Origin: a virus
Strand: one strand, 5' to 3'
Length of the DNA: 64,000 nt
Virus record (IMG/VR): IMGVR_UViG_3300009152_000039
Coordinates: 1-64,000 of that record
Part shown: piece by piece, positions 13,106-20,658 of the stretch
Layout of the letters: every line of letters begins with the position of its first letter
Numbering within the stretch: the first letter of the stretch is position 1
Program-made: the position numbers and the translations under genes
Notes under the pieces: model-generated
Databases searched by the model: none
What the model saw: the letters and a program-made list of their open reading frames with translations, nothing else
Told to the model about the DNA's origin: nothing

Positions 13106-13201
13106 GAAACATATTACGGCTGAGGTCTAGAGATAACTTCATACTACGCCGTAACAGGATATAGAAGCAGACCTAAACCTGTTGTATAGTGTGTTTCTGA
13201 T
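13106..13201 (+). ncRNA. Intervening segment of permuted tmRNA precursor, with possible kissing hairpins
   Basis: The 96-nt spacer between the CCA end and the coding-piece 5' end. It is closed by CAGAAACA (13104-13111) / TGTTTCTG (13192-13199), 8 perfect pairs. Inside are hairpin 1 TTACGGC (13114-13120) / GCCGTAA (13148-13154) and hairpin 2 CAGG (13155-13158) / CCTG (13178-13181). Loop 1 AGGTCT (13123-13128) is exactly complementary to loop 2 AGACCT (13169-13174). It should be removed during processing. Confidence 0.7.
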
Positions 13202-13368
13202 GGGGATGACCAGGTTTCGACAGCGTGAGATAGTAGAGAAGGCAACACGGTAGGCGATGACCGTAAATCAAGCAAAACAAGTAACCGCAAATGATAGCGA
13301 GTACGCTCTAGCAGCTTAAGCTCTAGATGGGGTTTCGGTGGCTGTCCTTATAACTCAATCAGCCACCA
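13202..13368 (+). ncRNA. ssrA: tmRNA, coding (5') piece with proteolysis tag
   Basis: Begins GGGGATGACCAGGTTTCGAC, the canonical tmRNA 5' half with D-loop-like GGTTTCGAC. The resume codon GCA (13287-13289) opens a tag read ANDSEYALAA with stop TAA (13317-13319); AND...ALAA is the classic ClpXP/ClpAP degron. The stop lies within an AGCTTAAGCT palindrome, as in helix P5. A GGTGGCTG (13337-13344) / CAGCCACC (13360-13367) stem closes the piece. The rescue RNA tags peptides from stalled ribosomes. The 3' end is approximate. Confidence 0.92.
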
Positions 13369-13377
13369 ATTAATAAT

Positions 13378-13385
13378 TATAAATA
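13378..13385 (+). promoter_or_regulatory. T4-type late promoter (TATAAATA)
   Basis: Perfect TATAAATA 10 nt after the tmRNA terminal hairpin and upstream of the cell-wall hydrolase, leaving a leader of about 140 nt. Confidence 0.78.
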
Positions 13386-13531
13386 AATTCATCTACAATA
13401 GGATCCATTGGTCCAATACAGCATGAGCAGTTCTTGATAGGAATGACATCGTGACTATTAACAATCTAGTAACTGAGAGTAGTACCTCTGTTCCGCAACA
13501 AAATTCAATAAATTACAAAGAGGAAGTTAAC

Positions 13532-14062
13532 ATGAAAAAGATAGTGTTAATCACACTTCTTGGCCTATGTTCACTTGTATTTGCTAGCAATCAGCTTGAC
13601 GAGATGGTAGAGTACCAACTCAATGCTCAAGAGCAATTAGTTTCTGTACCTGATAAGCAAATAGAATGTTTAGCCAAGAATATGTACTTCGAAGCAAGGA
13701 ATGAACCAGATGCTGGCATTAGAGCAGTGGGATTCGTTACGATGAATCGTGTTCAAGATCCACAGTTTCCAAAATCAATTTGTGAAGTTGTTTACCAACG
13801 TACTGGACCCACTTGTCAGTTTTCCTGGGTGTGCATATTTGGTAGGAACCCGCAAATTACAAACCTAATCCAGTTTCAACGGATTAAGAATATGGCTCGT
13901 GAGATTGCTGCTGCCCATCCAGAAAATAAGATATATGATCCAAGCAAAGGATCGTTATTCTTTCATGCAGCATACATTAGTCCAGGTTGGAAACTAAGTA
14001 AAAAAATTCGCATTGGCCAACATATATTTTATTCCAGGAAGAAGCATGATCCAAGATCTTAA
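13532..14062 (+). CDS. SleB-type cell-wall hydrolase with signal peptide (176 aa)
   Basis: Start chosen at ATG 13532 (AGAGG upstream) because MKKIVLITLLGLCSLVFASN is a clean signal peptide; a GTG at 13451 is in frame but would bury it. The catalytic domain follows: IECLAKNMYFEARNE (Glu in the YFEAR motif), AVGFVTMNRVQDPQFP, SICEVVYQR and CQFSWVC, all typical of SleB/CwlJ hydrolases. Likely the endolysin, exported by Sec. It heads the gp33-gp59-gp32 block behind a late promoter; no holin is evident next to it. Confidence 0.85.
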   Translation: MKKIVLITLLGLCSLVFASNQLDEMVEYQLNAQEQLVSVPDKQIECLAKNMYFEARNEPDAGIRAVGFVTMNRVQDPQFPKSICEVVYQRTGPTCQFSWVCIFGRNPQITNLIQFQRIKNMAREIAAAHPENKIYDPSKGSLFFHAAYISPGWKLSKKIRIGQHIFYSRKKHDPRS

Positions 14063-14282
14063 TTTTGTAAGCATAGTGGAGTTCTCTAAGGAGATTGAAG
14101 ATCTTGTAAAACATAAGAAAATGGAGTATATTGATGCAGTAGTATACTTCTGTGAGAAGAACGGTGTTGATATTGAAACAGCAGCCTCGTTAATTAAGAA
14201 TAATGCAAAGCTGAAAGCATTGATCCAAGACGAAGCTGAACAACTTAACTATTTGCCAAAAACACACAAACTACCTTTATGA
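14046..14282 (+). CDS. gp33: gp33-like late-transcription coactivator (78 aa)
   Basis: ATG 14046 inside the end of the hydrolase gene, with AGGAAGAAGC as ribosome site. Pattern FSKEIEDLVKHKKMEYIDAV, YFCEKNGVDIETAASLI and EAEQLNYLPK matches gp33 of T4-like phages, which bridges RNA polymerase beta-flap and sliding clamp at late promoters. Conserved order gp33-gp59-gp32 supports the call. Explains use of the TATAAATA promoters in this window. Confidence 0.82.
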   Translation: MIQDLNFVSIVEFSKEIEDLVKHKKMEYIDAVVYFCEKNGVDIETAASLIKNNAKLKALIQDEAEQLNYLPKTHKLPL

Positions 14283-14881
14283 GTGATTATGATGCGTACA
14301 AAGTATACTGTGCTCTGAAAAGACACTTCAATTCAGAGTCGTATGATTATTTTAAGTACCAAGGTAAAGTTCGCACAACACACAAAGCATTTGAGAAGAG
14401 GAACGACAAGTACTTCTTTGCAAAGCTAGCAAAGCACAAAGACATTGAAGGATTCCTCGTTGCAAACCTTGCATACGGGGATCTTTGGGTGGGTGACCTT
14501 GTTAACGAGCAGGCTGCTGAGAAGCAGTATAGAGAATGGTTAAAACGCAAGCAATCGCTGTCATACGTGTTCAAAAACGACCTTGATAACATTGGATCAA
14601 TGAAAGAGGAGATGCGGGTTGTTGAAGGTCAGCATCCTAAGCTGTTTAAAAAGTATTTGTCAAAAGAGATCTGCATTGAAACTCTGATCATAATGAACGG
14701 TCTTTGGAAAGGTCTGATGTTCATGTACTGGAACGAGATGCTGAAAGATCCTGTGTGGAAGAGCGAATACAATAAATTATTGAAATTTTCCCCATTTGTT
14801 CAGTATGAGGAAGATAAATATAGAAGTATGTTGACTCAACACGAAGAGCAATGTACAATTACATCATTAGTCTGTGGATAA
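14279..14881 (+). CDS. gp59: gp59-like helicase loader (200 aa)
   Basis: Overlaps the gp33 stop (ATGA). Length (T4 gp59 is 217) and pattern match: DYDAYKVYCALKRHFN near the start, the region FEKRNDKYFFAKLA, FLVANLAYGDLWVGDL, and a C-terminal helical domain. gp59 loads the gp41 helicase on gp32-covered forked DNA. Adjacent to gp32 as in T4. No odd features. Confidence 0.87.
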   Translation: MSDYDAYKVYCALKRHFNSESYDYFKYQGKVRTTHKAFEKRNDKYFFAKLAKHKDIEGFLVANLAYGDLWVGDLVNEQAAEKQYREWLKRKQSLSYVFKNDLDNIGSMKEEMRVVEGQHPKLFKKYLSKEICIETLIIMNGLWKGLMFMYWNEMLKDPVWKSEYNKLLKFSPFVQYEEDKYRSMLTQHEEQCTITSLVCG

Positions 14882-14919
14882 ACTAATACACATAACACGT
14901 TTTATATAAGGAAAATACG

Positions 14920-15852
14920 ATGTCAAATTTCTCAAGTCTCAAGAAGTCTTCTAAGTCGTCATTCGACAAAATCACCCAACAAGTATCCAAGCTAGCCAAC
15001 CCTGAGGGTGCAAGCGGTCGTGAAGCCGATAATCGCTTCTGGCAACCAGAAGTAGATAAGTCTGGTAATGGATATGCTGTTATTCGTTTCTTGCCATCTC
15101 CCGATGGTGAAGACGTCCCGTTTGTTCGCATCTTTAATCACGGTTTCAAAGGACCTAACGGTCAATGGTATATTGAGAATTCACTTACTACGGTTGGTAA
15201 AGCTGATCCCGTATCTGAGTACAACAGCCAGCTTTGGGCTACTGGTATCGAAGCAAACAAGACTCAAGTACGCAATCAAAAGCGTAAACTAAACTTTATC
15301 TCAAACATCTATGTTGTCAGTGATAAAGCACATCCAGAAAACGAAGGCAAAGTATTCTTGTTTAAATATGGCAAGAAGATATTTGATAAGCTGAATGCTG
15401 CTATGAATCCAGAGTTTGAAGATGAAGCTCCAATCAATCCATTTGATCTTTGGACTGGTGCTAATTTTAAACTGAAGATTCGTAACGTTGAAGGCTATCG
15501 TAATTACGATAAGTCTGAGTTTGATACTGCTGGTCCTCTTTCTGATGATGATTCTGAACTAGAGTCAATCTGGAAGCAGGAACACTCGTTGCAAGAGTTT
15601 TTGGGTGATAAGCACTTTAAGCCATACGATGAGTTGAAGCAAAAGCTATATCGTGTACTAGCTCTTGATGGTGGTGCTGCTAAATCTGTACAGAATGTTT
15701 CTCAGCGTACTATTGAAGAAGATAGTGAAGAAGAGTTTGAGCAGATGGCAAAGCCAGTAAAGAGCGCTAAGCCAGCTTCTAAACCTAAGGCAGATGCCCC
15801 ATGGGATGAAGATGAAGATCTTGAAGCGTTTAAGTCACTAATCAACGACTAA
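14920..15852 (+). CDS. gp32: gp32-like single-stranded DNA-binding protein (310 aa), no zinc ligands
   Basis: ATG 14920 with ATAAGGA upstream. It has the gp32 layout: basic N-terminal B-domain (LKKSSKSSFDKITQQ), OB-fold core (YAVIRFLPSPDGEDVPFVRI, WYIENSLTTVGKADPVSEYN, FISNIYVVSD, FLFKYGKKIFDKL), and an acidic C-terminal tail (DEDEDLEAFKSLIND) that recruits partners such as gp59. The protein has no cysteine at all, so the Cys/His zinc site of T4 gp32 is absent. A bidirectional terminator follows. Confidence 0.93.
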   Translation: MSNFSSLKKSSKSSFDKITQQVSKLANPEGASGREADNRFWQPEVDKSGNGYAVIRFLPSPDGEDVPFVRIFNHGFKGPNGQWYIENSLTTVGKADPVSEYNSQLWATGIEANKTQVRNQKRKLNFISNIYVVSDKAHPENEGKVFLFKYGKKIFDKLNAAMNPEFEDEAPINPFDLWTGANFKLKIRNVEGYRNYDKSEFDTAGPLSDDDSELESIWKQEHSLQEFLGDKHFKPYDELKQKLYRVLALDGGAAKSVQNVSQRTIEEDSEEEFEQMAKPVKSAKPASKPKADAPWDEDEDLEAFKSLIND

Positions 15853-15856
15853 AAAG

Positions 15857-15879
15857 AAAGGGGCCTAGGCCCCTTTTTT
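15857..15879. terminator. Bidirectional terminator between convergent genes
   Basis: GGGGCC (15860-15865), TA, GGCCCC (15868-15873) with T6 on the plus side and an A-rich run (minus-strand T-rich) on the other. Lies between gp32 (+) and the tape-measure gene (-). Confidence 0.9.
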
Positions 15880-18431
15880 CATGCAAACCCTGATAGAGTT
15901 CTGTGTGCAGTTCTGTCTAACGAATATACTGGATTAACACTTCTAGATCCACCAGAAGCCACTGAATTGCTGTTATAGTTGTTTGTAATGATGTTGTTCA
16001 CACTTGCTTGTTCACCAGATTTTGGTTTTTCTGTTGCATTACGAACAGTGTTTATTGTATTAAGAGTATTAATTAAATCATTTGTTAGGTCTTCTGGATT
16101 CACACTCTTTCTCACACCTGAGAAAAAATCAGATAGTTTGGTTCCAGCGTTCTCAACAGCGTCCTTTGCCATACCAACAACACTCTCTCCACGTATGGTC
16201 ATCGGAGTTGTGTTGCTTAGCGGCTTTGTGACATCCTTCATTAGTCTGTCTATATTTTTCTCATACATCTTAATTTCAGCTTCTCTTTGAGCCTTTGTTC
16301 TGGTGCCTGAGTCCTGTGTACTGCCACTAGCCTGCATGATCTCCGGACTATCAAGCATTGCATCTAGTTTTTTTGCAAATACTTGTGCGTTGGCATTTTT
16401 ACCTTGGAATATCTCCCAGGTATTCATCATGTAGGTTTTAAACTGGTCTTTGGTTATTTGTCCACTCAAAAAGGCTTCTAGATTTTTATTAGCCATGCGT
16501 TTGAACAACTCATCCTGGAATTCCGAATTAAATATCTTATCCATCTCGGATTCTTTGACTATACCTTTAACATCTTCGTACTTACCTGTTTCTTTGTTTT
16601 TTACTCTGCCACCAAACAAAGTAGATTTAATAAACTGGTAACCACCTATAGGGGAATGAGGGTCTCCACCTGTTTTTGTTCTGCTGAGCATTTCGGTTTG
16701 AACCTGCATCACCTCTCTCATCGTGAGCTCAGAGACTTGTTTTCCACCAGGCAACTGCATACCTTTCAACCTATCATCCTCAAATATAGCATTATATCCA
16801 GCTTTGCCAGCCTCACCTTCTCTTGTCAAGTTAGCTAATGCTGTTATTGCACCATCTCTATTTCTCTGTAAATCCTCTGCACTGACCTCCTCAACACCAT
16901 TATTTCCAAGTATGGCATCCAGGTAATCGTCTTGCTTCATTTTCTTGGGCTTTCCATCCCTGCCCATATAATACACGTAGTTAAGAGTTCGAATTATTGG
17001 CTGCATTATTTCAACAGCTATGCGTCGTGCGTTTGGCTTCATTCTACCCCACTCAGCATAGAAATCCCTCAATGCAAATGGAGCAATATCTTTACCCTCT
17101 TCCAATCTTATTTGCTCTTGCACTGCCCTGGCATTATCTTCGTATTCTTTAAGGATTTTTTGCTCCCGTGCTACCTGTGCATCCAGCTTAAGTGGGCCAG
17201 CACGTGTAATACCATATTCGTCGGTGACTGGGTTATCCTTGCGCTTAAAATCAGCTATCACATCTTGTGAAAGAGGTTTGAGGGGTATTGTACCGGATAT
17301 CTTACCCGAGAGCTGATTTACCTCTTGGAATCCTTCGGGATAGACCATGTTAACTGCTTCTTCTGCGTCCTTATCCGAAACACCCCAACCCTTCAAAATT
17401 TGGTATGCATCGTAAGCAAGAACTCCAGCGGCCAAAAGAGTAAGCACAGGACCACTTGCTAGCGCACCAACCAATCTCCCTCCCATCCTGCCCATTGTAC
17501 TTAAAATAGATGTGGTTGCTTGCTTGGTAGCATTGAGCGTTGATGGTGGAAGTGGTCTTCCAAATTGATCCAGAATTCGTGGAGTAGATGTTCCTCCTGG
17601 AGCTGCTGGAGTTGCTCTTCCACCAGGAGCAATAACAGGTGGTACCATCCCACCACCCGACCCTGGTATTTGACCACCCATTCGCCTCACAAGCAAACTA
17701 TCAATGCTGTTGAGCAGCATGTGGTTTCTGAACATCTGTAATACAACTTTACCAGCTACAGTGGACAAGATTCCAAGCATTGCTGCATCACCAAGTAGAT
17801 TTAAAGTATCTTTGACATACTTCTTGGGGTCCTTACCAAATGTCTCCATCATTGAATCAAACTTCAGTGATATTATCTTGAACCCAGACTGAAGAATTTC
17901 AAAAAACTTGGTAAATCTATCAAACAACTCATCAAATAAAGGAAACTTTATATCAAGAGATTTGAACCCTGAAGTAATATTGCCAATCATGGCTTTCACA
18001 GGGGCCAACAGCTTTTCCATCAATTTACCAAAAGCACCTGATAGCCGATCCTGGGTAATAGAACTCATATTATCCCATAGCAACACCTTTGCAAGTAATG
18101 CTGCTATTCCAATTGGGAGAGCTTTGCCAAGTCCGGAAAGAATTGATCCAGAAAGAGAAGAAACTCCACTGGCAACCCCACTTGCAGCGCTACCAACACC
18201 CGATGCTAATTTTGATGATAGATTTGCAATTGCATTACCCAACTTAGATGTCATATCTTTCATGTTAGATACAAAAAGTTCATTGTATCTTAGAAGACGT
18301 TTGTTATACTCGGATTGTAGACTATGATAGCGCTGTTCAGCATTCATCTGCTTGATTTGTTGTATCCTTATGGATCTCAACTCTTTCAAACTTTCTATGT
18401 AACTTCTGTCGGTTTTATCAGCGGCTGCCAT
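15879..18431 (-). CDS. gp29: Tail tape-measure/hub protein with muramidase-like domain (850 aa)
   Basis: Minus-strand gene starting at 18431, overlapping the gp51-like frame by 14 nt. N-terminal heptad-like helices (about 1-70), a hydrophobic Gly/Ala/Ser-rich stretch (about 70-120), more hydrophobic segments near 215-240 and 330-350, and long helices fit a tape-measure protein. Residues about 525-690 contain LTREGEAGKAGYNAI and SPIGGYQFIKSTLFG, the Glu and 'S-x-x-G-x-YQF-x-x-T-L' pattern of phage lysozyme/transglycosylase domains. Position after the gp26/gp51 chaperone-like pair supports tape measure (T4 gp29, 590 aa, lacks this domain). Confidence 0.75.
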   Translation of the reverse strand: MAAADKTDRSYIESLKELRSIRIQQIKQMNAEQRYHSLQSEYNKRLLRYNELFVSNMKDMTSKLGNAIANLSSKLASGVGSAASGVASGVSSLSGSILSGLGKALPIGIAALLAKVLLWDNMSSITQDRLSGAFGKLMEKLLAPVKAMIGNITSGFKSLDIKFPLFDELFDRFTKFFEILQSGFKIISLKFDSMMETFGKDPKKYVKDTLNLLGDAAMLGILSTVAGKVVLQMFRNHMLLNSIDSLLVRRMGGQIPGSGGGMVPPVIAPGGRATPAAPGGTSTPRILDQFGRPLPPSTLNATKQATTSILSTMGRMGGRLVGALASGPVLTLLAAGVLAYDAYQILKGWGVSDKDAEEAVNMVYPEGFQEVNQLSGKISGTIPLKPLSQDVIADFKRKDNPVTDEYGITRAGPLKLDAQVAREQKILKEYEDNARAVQEQIRLEEGKDIAPFALRDFYAEWGRMKPNARRIAVEIMQPIIRTLNYVYYMGRDGKPKKMKQDDYLDAILGNNGVEEVSAEDLQRNRDGAITALANLTREGEAGKAGYNAIFEDDRLKGMQLPGGKQVSELTMREVMQVQTEMLSRTKTGGDPHSPIGGYQFIKSTLFGGRVKNKETGKYEDVKGIVKESEMDKIFNSEFQDELFKRMANKNLEAFLSGQITKDQFKTYMMNTWEIFQGKNANAQVFAKKLDAMLDSPEIMQASGSTQDSGTRTKAQREAEIKMYEKNIDRLMKDVTKPLSNTTPMTIRGESVVGMAKDAVENAGTKLSDFFSGVRKSVNPEDLTNDLINTLNTINTVRNATEKPKSGEQASVNNIITNNYNSNSVASGGSRSVNPVYSLDRTAHRTLSGFA

Positions 18432-18603
18432 TCTTTGCTATTTCCTCTTGGTTTTTTATATGCTGTTTAATATACTCAAGGAATATATCCCTTTCAAAGG
18501 GTATCATAGATTCAATTTCTGTTATAGAATAATGGTGGTGCTGAGCCAAAATAAAAATTATATTATAATAATTTTCTAGGTTGCTGTGGCTCAGCCCAAC
18601 ATA
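18418..18603 (-). CDS. gp51: gp51-like frame, reached by -1 frameshift from gp26 (61 codons)
   Basis: From minus-strand 18603 to TGA at 18420-18418 an open frame encodes NLENYYNIIFILAQHHHYSI, TEIESMIPFERDIFLEYIKQ and a basic end, matching the short gp51-type sequence of T4-like cyanophages. It has no ATG, GTG or TTG at its beginning; the first ATG is deep inside (ESMIPFE). It is exactly -1 relative to gp26, which ends just after a T7 slippery run. Best read as a gp26-gp51 fusion made by ribosomal frameshifting. Non-AUG initiation at CTG or GTT is the alternative. Confidence 0.75.
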   Translation of the reverse strand, partial: YVGLSHSNLENYYNIIFILAQHHHYSITEIESMIPFERDIFLEYIKQHIKNQEEIAKNGSR

Positions 18604-19301
18604 AAAAAATCTTCTATAGACTTCAGCTCAATCTCTCTTGTGGTTCCTTTTTCATTAGTGTACTCTATCTTGTGATAGAGCTTTGGCATTGTGTCAAAGA
18701 ACTTTTCAAAAGACTGCAACACACTACTAGGTAGATCTTCAATAAATGCATCAACTTCTTCTTGTTTTGACTGCTTAAAGTATACAACATTGTCTCCATC
18801 AAAATAAGTGTCAATGCATCCTCTAATCATATAGAATAGTATGTCAGCGACACCATCTTGTGAAACTACGTCTGAAAGCATTCTTGCGTTTGGATATCTC
18901 ATAGAGATTCCCGATGTTCCAGATAATTTAATAATATTTGAGTGCTCTTTATTCTCTGTAACATTTACGTCATCAATATTAATTTTGAAGGTGTATTGCT
19001 TTTCATCTTCTGGGTCAGTGTATCCAATTTGAATCTCCTCACCAACCGACTTTGCTCTAAGTTTCAAGAATAGTATTTCAAGATCAAATGAAGCTAATTC
19101 ATCTGCTTTTACTACACTATCCACGTCACAGTTTGTAATAATTTGTTGAATGACGTTAATGATATCATTTTCTTCCCCACTCTGCTTTGCCATGAGCAGC
19201 AGTTTCTCTTCTTTAACAAGAAACGGTCTAAATCTTGCTTTTTGTTTTGTAGATGGTATAATCAACTCAAAGGTTGGGTGCATCAATTTTGGTAAAGCCA
19301 T
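18591..19301 (-). CDS. gp26: gp26-like baseplate hub/tail assembly protein (236 aa)
   Basis: Minus strand, ATG 19301 with AGGAG upstream. MALPKLMHPTFELIIPSTKQ, then KARFRPFLVKEEKLLLMAKQ and FDLEILFLKLRAKSVGEEI are the hallmark gp26 (PF12322, T4 base plate protein) segments. Length 236 against 208 in T4. The last sense codons overlap a slippery T7 tract leading to the gp51 frame. Being immediately upstream of the tape-measure gene, it occupies the position of lambda gpG-type tail chaperones. Confidence 0.88.
   Translation of the reverse strand: MALPKLMHPTFELIIPSTKQKARFRPFLVKEEKLLLMAKQSGEENDIINVIQQIITNCDVDSVVKADELASFDLEILFLKLRAKSVGEEIQIGYTDPEDEKQYTFKINIDDVNVTENKEHSNIIKLSGTSGISMRYPNARMLSDVVSQDGVADILFYMIRGCIDTYFDGDNVVYFKQSKQEEVDAFIEDLPSSVLQSFEKFFDTMPKLYHKIEYTNEKGTTREIELKSIEDFFMLG
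18603..18609 (-). promoter_or_regulatory. Probable -1 ribosomal frameshift site (T TTT TTT)
   Basis: On the minus strand gp26 reads GAT TTT TTT ATG TTG GGC TGA, placing T_TTT_TTT in the X_XXY_YYZ register. Slipping back one base gives GAT TTT TTT TAT GTT and continues 61 codons. A small stem (GTTG/CAAC with CTG/CAG) can form just downstream, closer than usual. Confidence 0.72.
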
Positions 19302-19333
19302 ACTAATCTCCTAATAATTAAAAATAAATATAA

Positions 19334-20116
19334 TTAACCACGTAATCCTGCACGTAAACTTGATATCAATCCAGCTGGTTCACTTGCTTCTTGAGTATCA
19401 TACTTAGTCATGCTCCAGTTATGAAACGCAAAATTTACAGTAAACGTTGAAAATGAATCACCACCTGAAGCTGATAGACTCATATCACTAATGCTTGTAG
19501 GAAACGCTTTGTATAATGTTACGTCTCTAATTTTTTCTAGTGGATGCTGTTTGGCACCTTGGCTGTTTAACAGCGACCCTACAAAAGGAACACCAGCTGC
19601 TGAAGTGACTGTTGTGGCTGCTAATTGCTGCAACCCAAATCCTGTGAATTTACCAGGAGCTCCTCTATATGTGCTTATCACAATATCACAAACATAACTG
19701 TTCTGATAAGACATGACGTACGATAGGTTTTTGAGCTCACTCTCTGGCTGAGGATTTCCTGGTGCAGCTAGTTTGTTATGTGATGGAATTATAGAATCCA
19801 TCCATTCATAGAATAGATTATAAATTCTTCCTCCACCATCTGCAATATATGTAACAGACACGTCGCTGAATGCAACTCCAACTGGCATTTTTTGAGAAGG
19901 ACCTAAGCCATATCTTCTGACTGACTCAGTTATGACGCCAATTCCAGGAAGTGTGGTATTTTGTACAAAAAGACTGAGGGGATTTCCAAGCTCAGACCAT
20001 TCTGATTTCAGCAGCGTAGATGCGTTAGAAGGCATGTTGATAAGGACCGTAAATAGGTTCGGTCTTTCAACGTCGTACTTCTGGATTTGTGACTTAAATT
20101 CTTTAATGTCTAACAT
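19334..20116 (-). CDS. gp54: gp54-like tail-tube initiator / tube-fold baseplate protein (260 aa)
   Basis: Minus strand, starting at the base where the next gene ends. The N-terminus (KYDVERPNLFTVLINMPSNA) and the later FVQNTTLPGIGV, VTYIADGGGRIYNLFYEWMD and FTVNFAFHNWS segments are those of T4-type tube-fold proteins. Position in the gp4/gp48 neighbourhood suggests gp54 rather than the tail tube gp19, which would lie near gp18. Shorter than T4 gp54 (320 aa). Confidence 0.7.
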   Translation of the reverse strand: MLDIKEFKSQIQKYDVERPNLFTVLINMPSNASTLLKSEWSELGNPLSLFVQNTTLPGIGVITESVRRYGLGPSQKMPVGVAFSDVSVTYIADGGGRIYNLFYEWMDSIIPSHNKLAAPGNPQPESELKNLSYVMSYQNSYVCDIVISTYRGAPGKFTGFGLQQLAATTVTSAAGVPFVGSLLNSQGAKQHPLEKIRDVTLYKAFPTSISDMSLSASGGDSFSTFTVNFAFHNWSMTKYDTQEASEPAGLISSLRAGLRG

Positions 20117-20658
20117 TATCTCTTCTTGTAAACAAATTCATCTAGTGGAAGCAGTATTGCTTTTTGCCACTCATCAGGTTTTATATAAAAAAACCTTGAC
20201 CTTACATGGCTATTTAGATAGCGTTTAATACATTCTCTTGACGATTTAAGTTTTGACATTCCTTTGAGCAATCTATAGTTCAAATTAATTTTCATTTGAT
20301 CTGTAAAGGTATTATCGGAAGATAATGACATCAGATTGTCTAAAAGAACAGCTCTTTGGGTATAAGAAAGGTAGTGGAAGTTTATTCCTAAAAACCCATT
20401 CTCTGCATGCTCAAACGGGAATATGAGAGGGAACCTATCATAGAGTGGTAGAGTTGCCTTGTGCTTAGGGTCATAGTGGAAAAGGTACATCTTTCCGATT
20501 GTAAGAGTCTTTGTAAGTCTATCATCCCCTTTGTTAATTATACTAATTGTTGACTTTGACGAAAGATCCTGGTAAGTAGTATCAAACCACGTTCGTGCGT
20601 CAGCGACCATTCCTTTCGAAATAGCTTGATTGAGCATCTGTTGATAAGTTTGTGCCAT
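20116..20658 (-). CDS. Conserved T4-type protein next to gp4 (180 aa)
   Basis: Starts on the last base of gp4's stop. Contains GKMYLFHYDPKHKATLPLYD followed by RFPLIFPFEHAENGFLGINF and HYLSYTQRAVLLDNLM, a pattern I recognise from many T4-like genomes beside gp4/gp48 but without an assigned function. Probably a virion or assembly protein by location. Confidence 0.7.
   Translation of the reverse strand: MAQTYQQMLNQAISKGMVADARTWFDTTYQDLSSKSTISIINKGDDRLTKTLTIGKMYLFHYDPKHKATLPLYDRFPLIFPFEHAENGFLGINFHYLSYTQRAVLLDNLMSLSSDNTFTDQMKINLNYRLLKGMSKLKSSRECIKRYLNSHVRSRFFYIKPDEWQKAILLPLDEFVYKKR

Noticed and set aside
12834-13201. A glutamine (glnA/downstream-peptide) riboswitch controlling the tmRNA
   Set aside because: I looked because such control was reported in a related phage, but the conserved core elements are not found upstream of pqqA or in the intervening segment.
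14813-14820. GATAAATA late promoter for gp32
   Set aside because: One mismatch and located inside gp59 about 100 nt from gp32; such AT-rich matches occur by chance.
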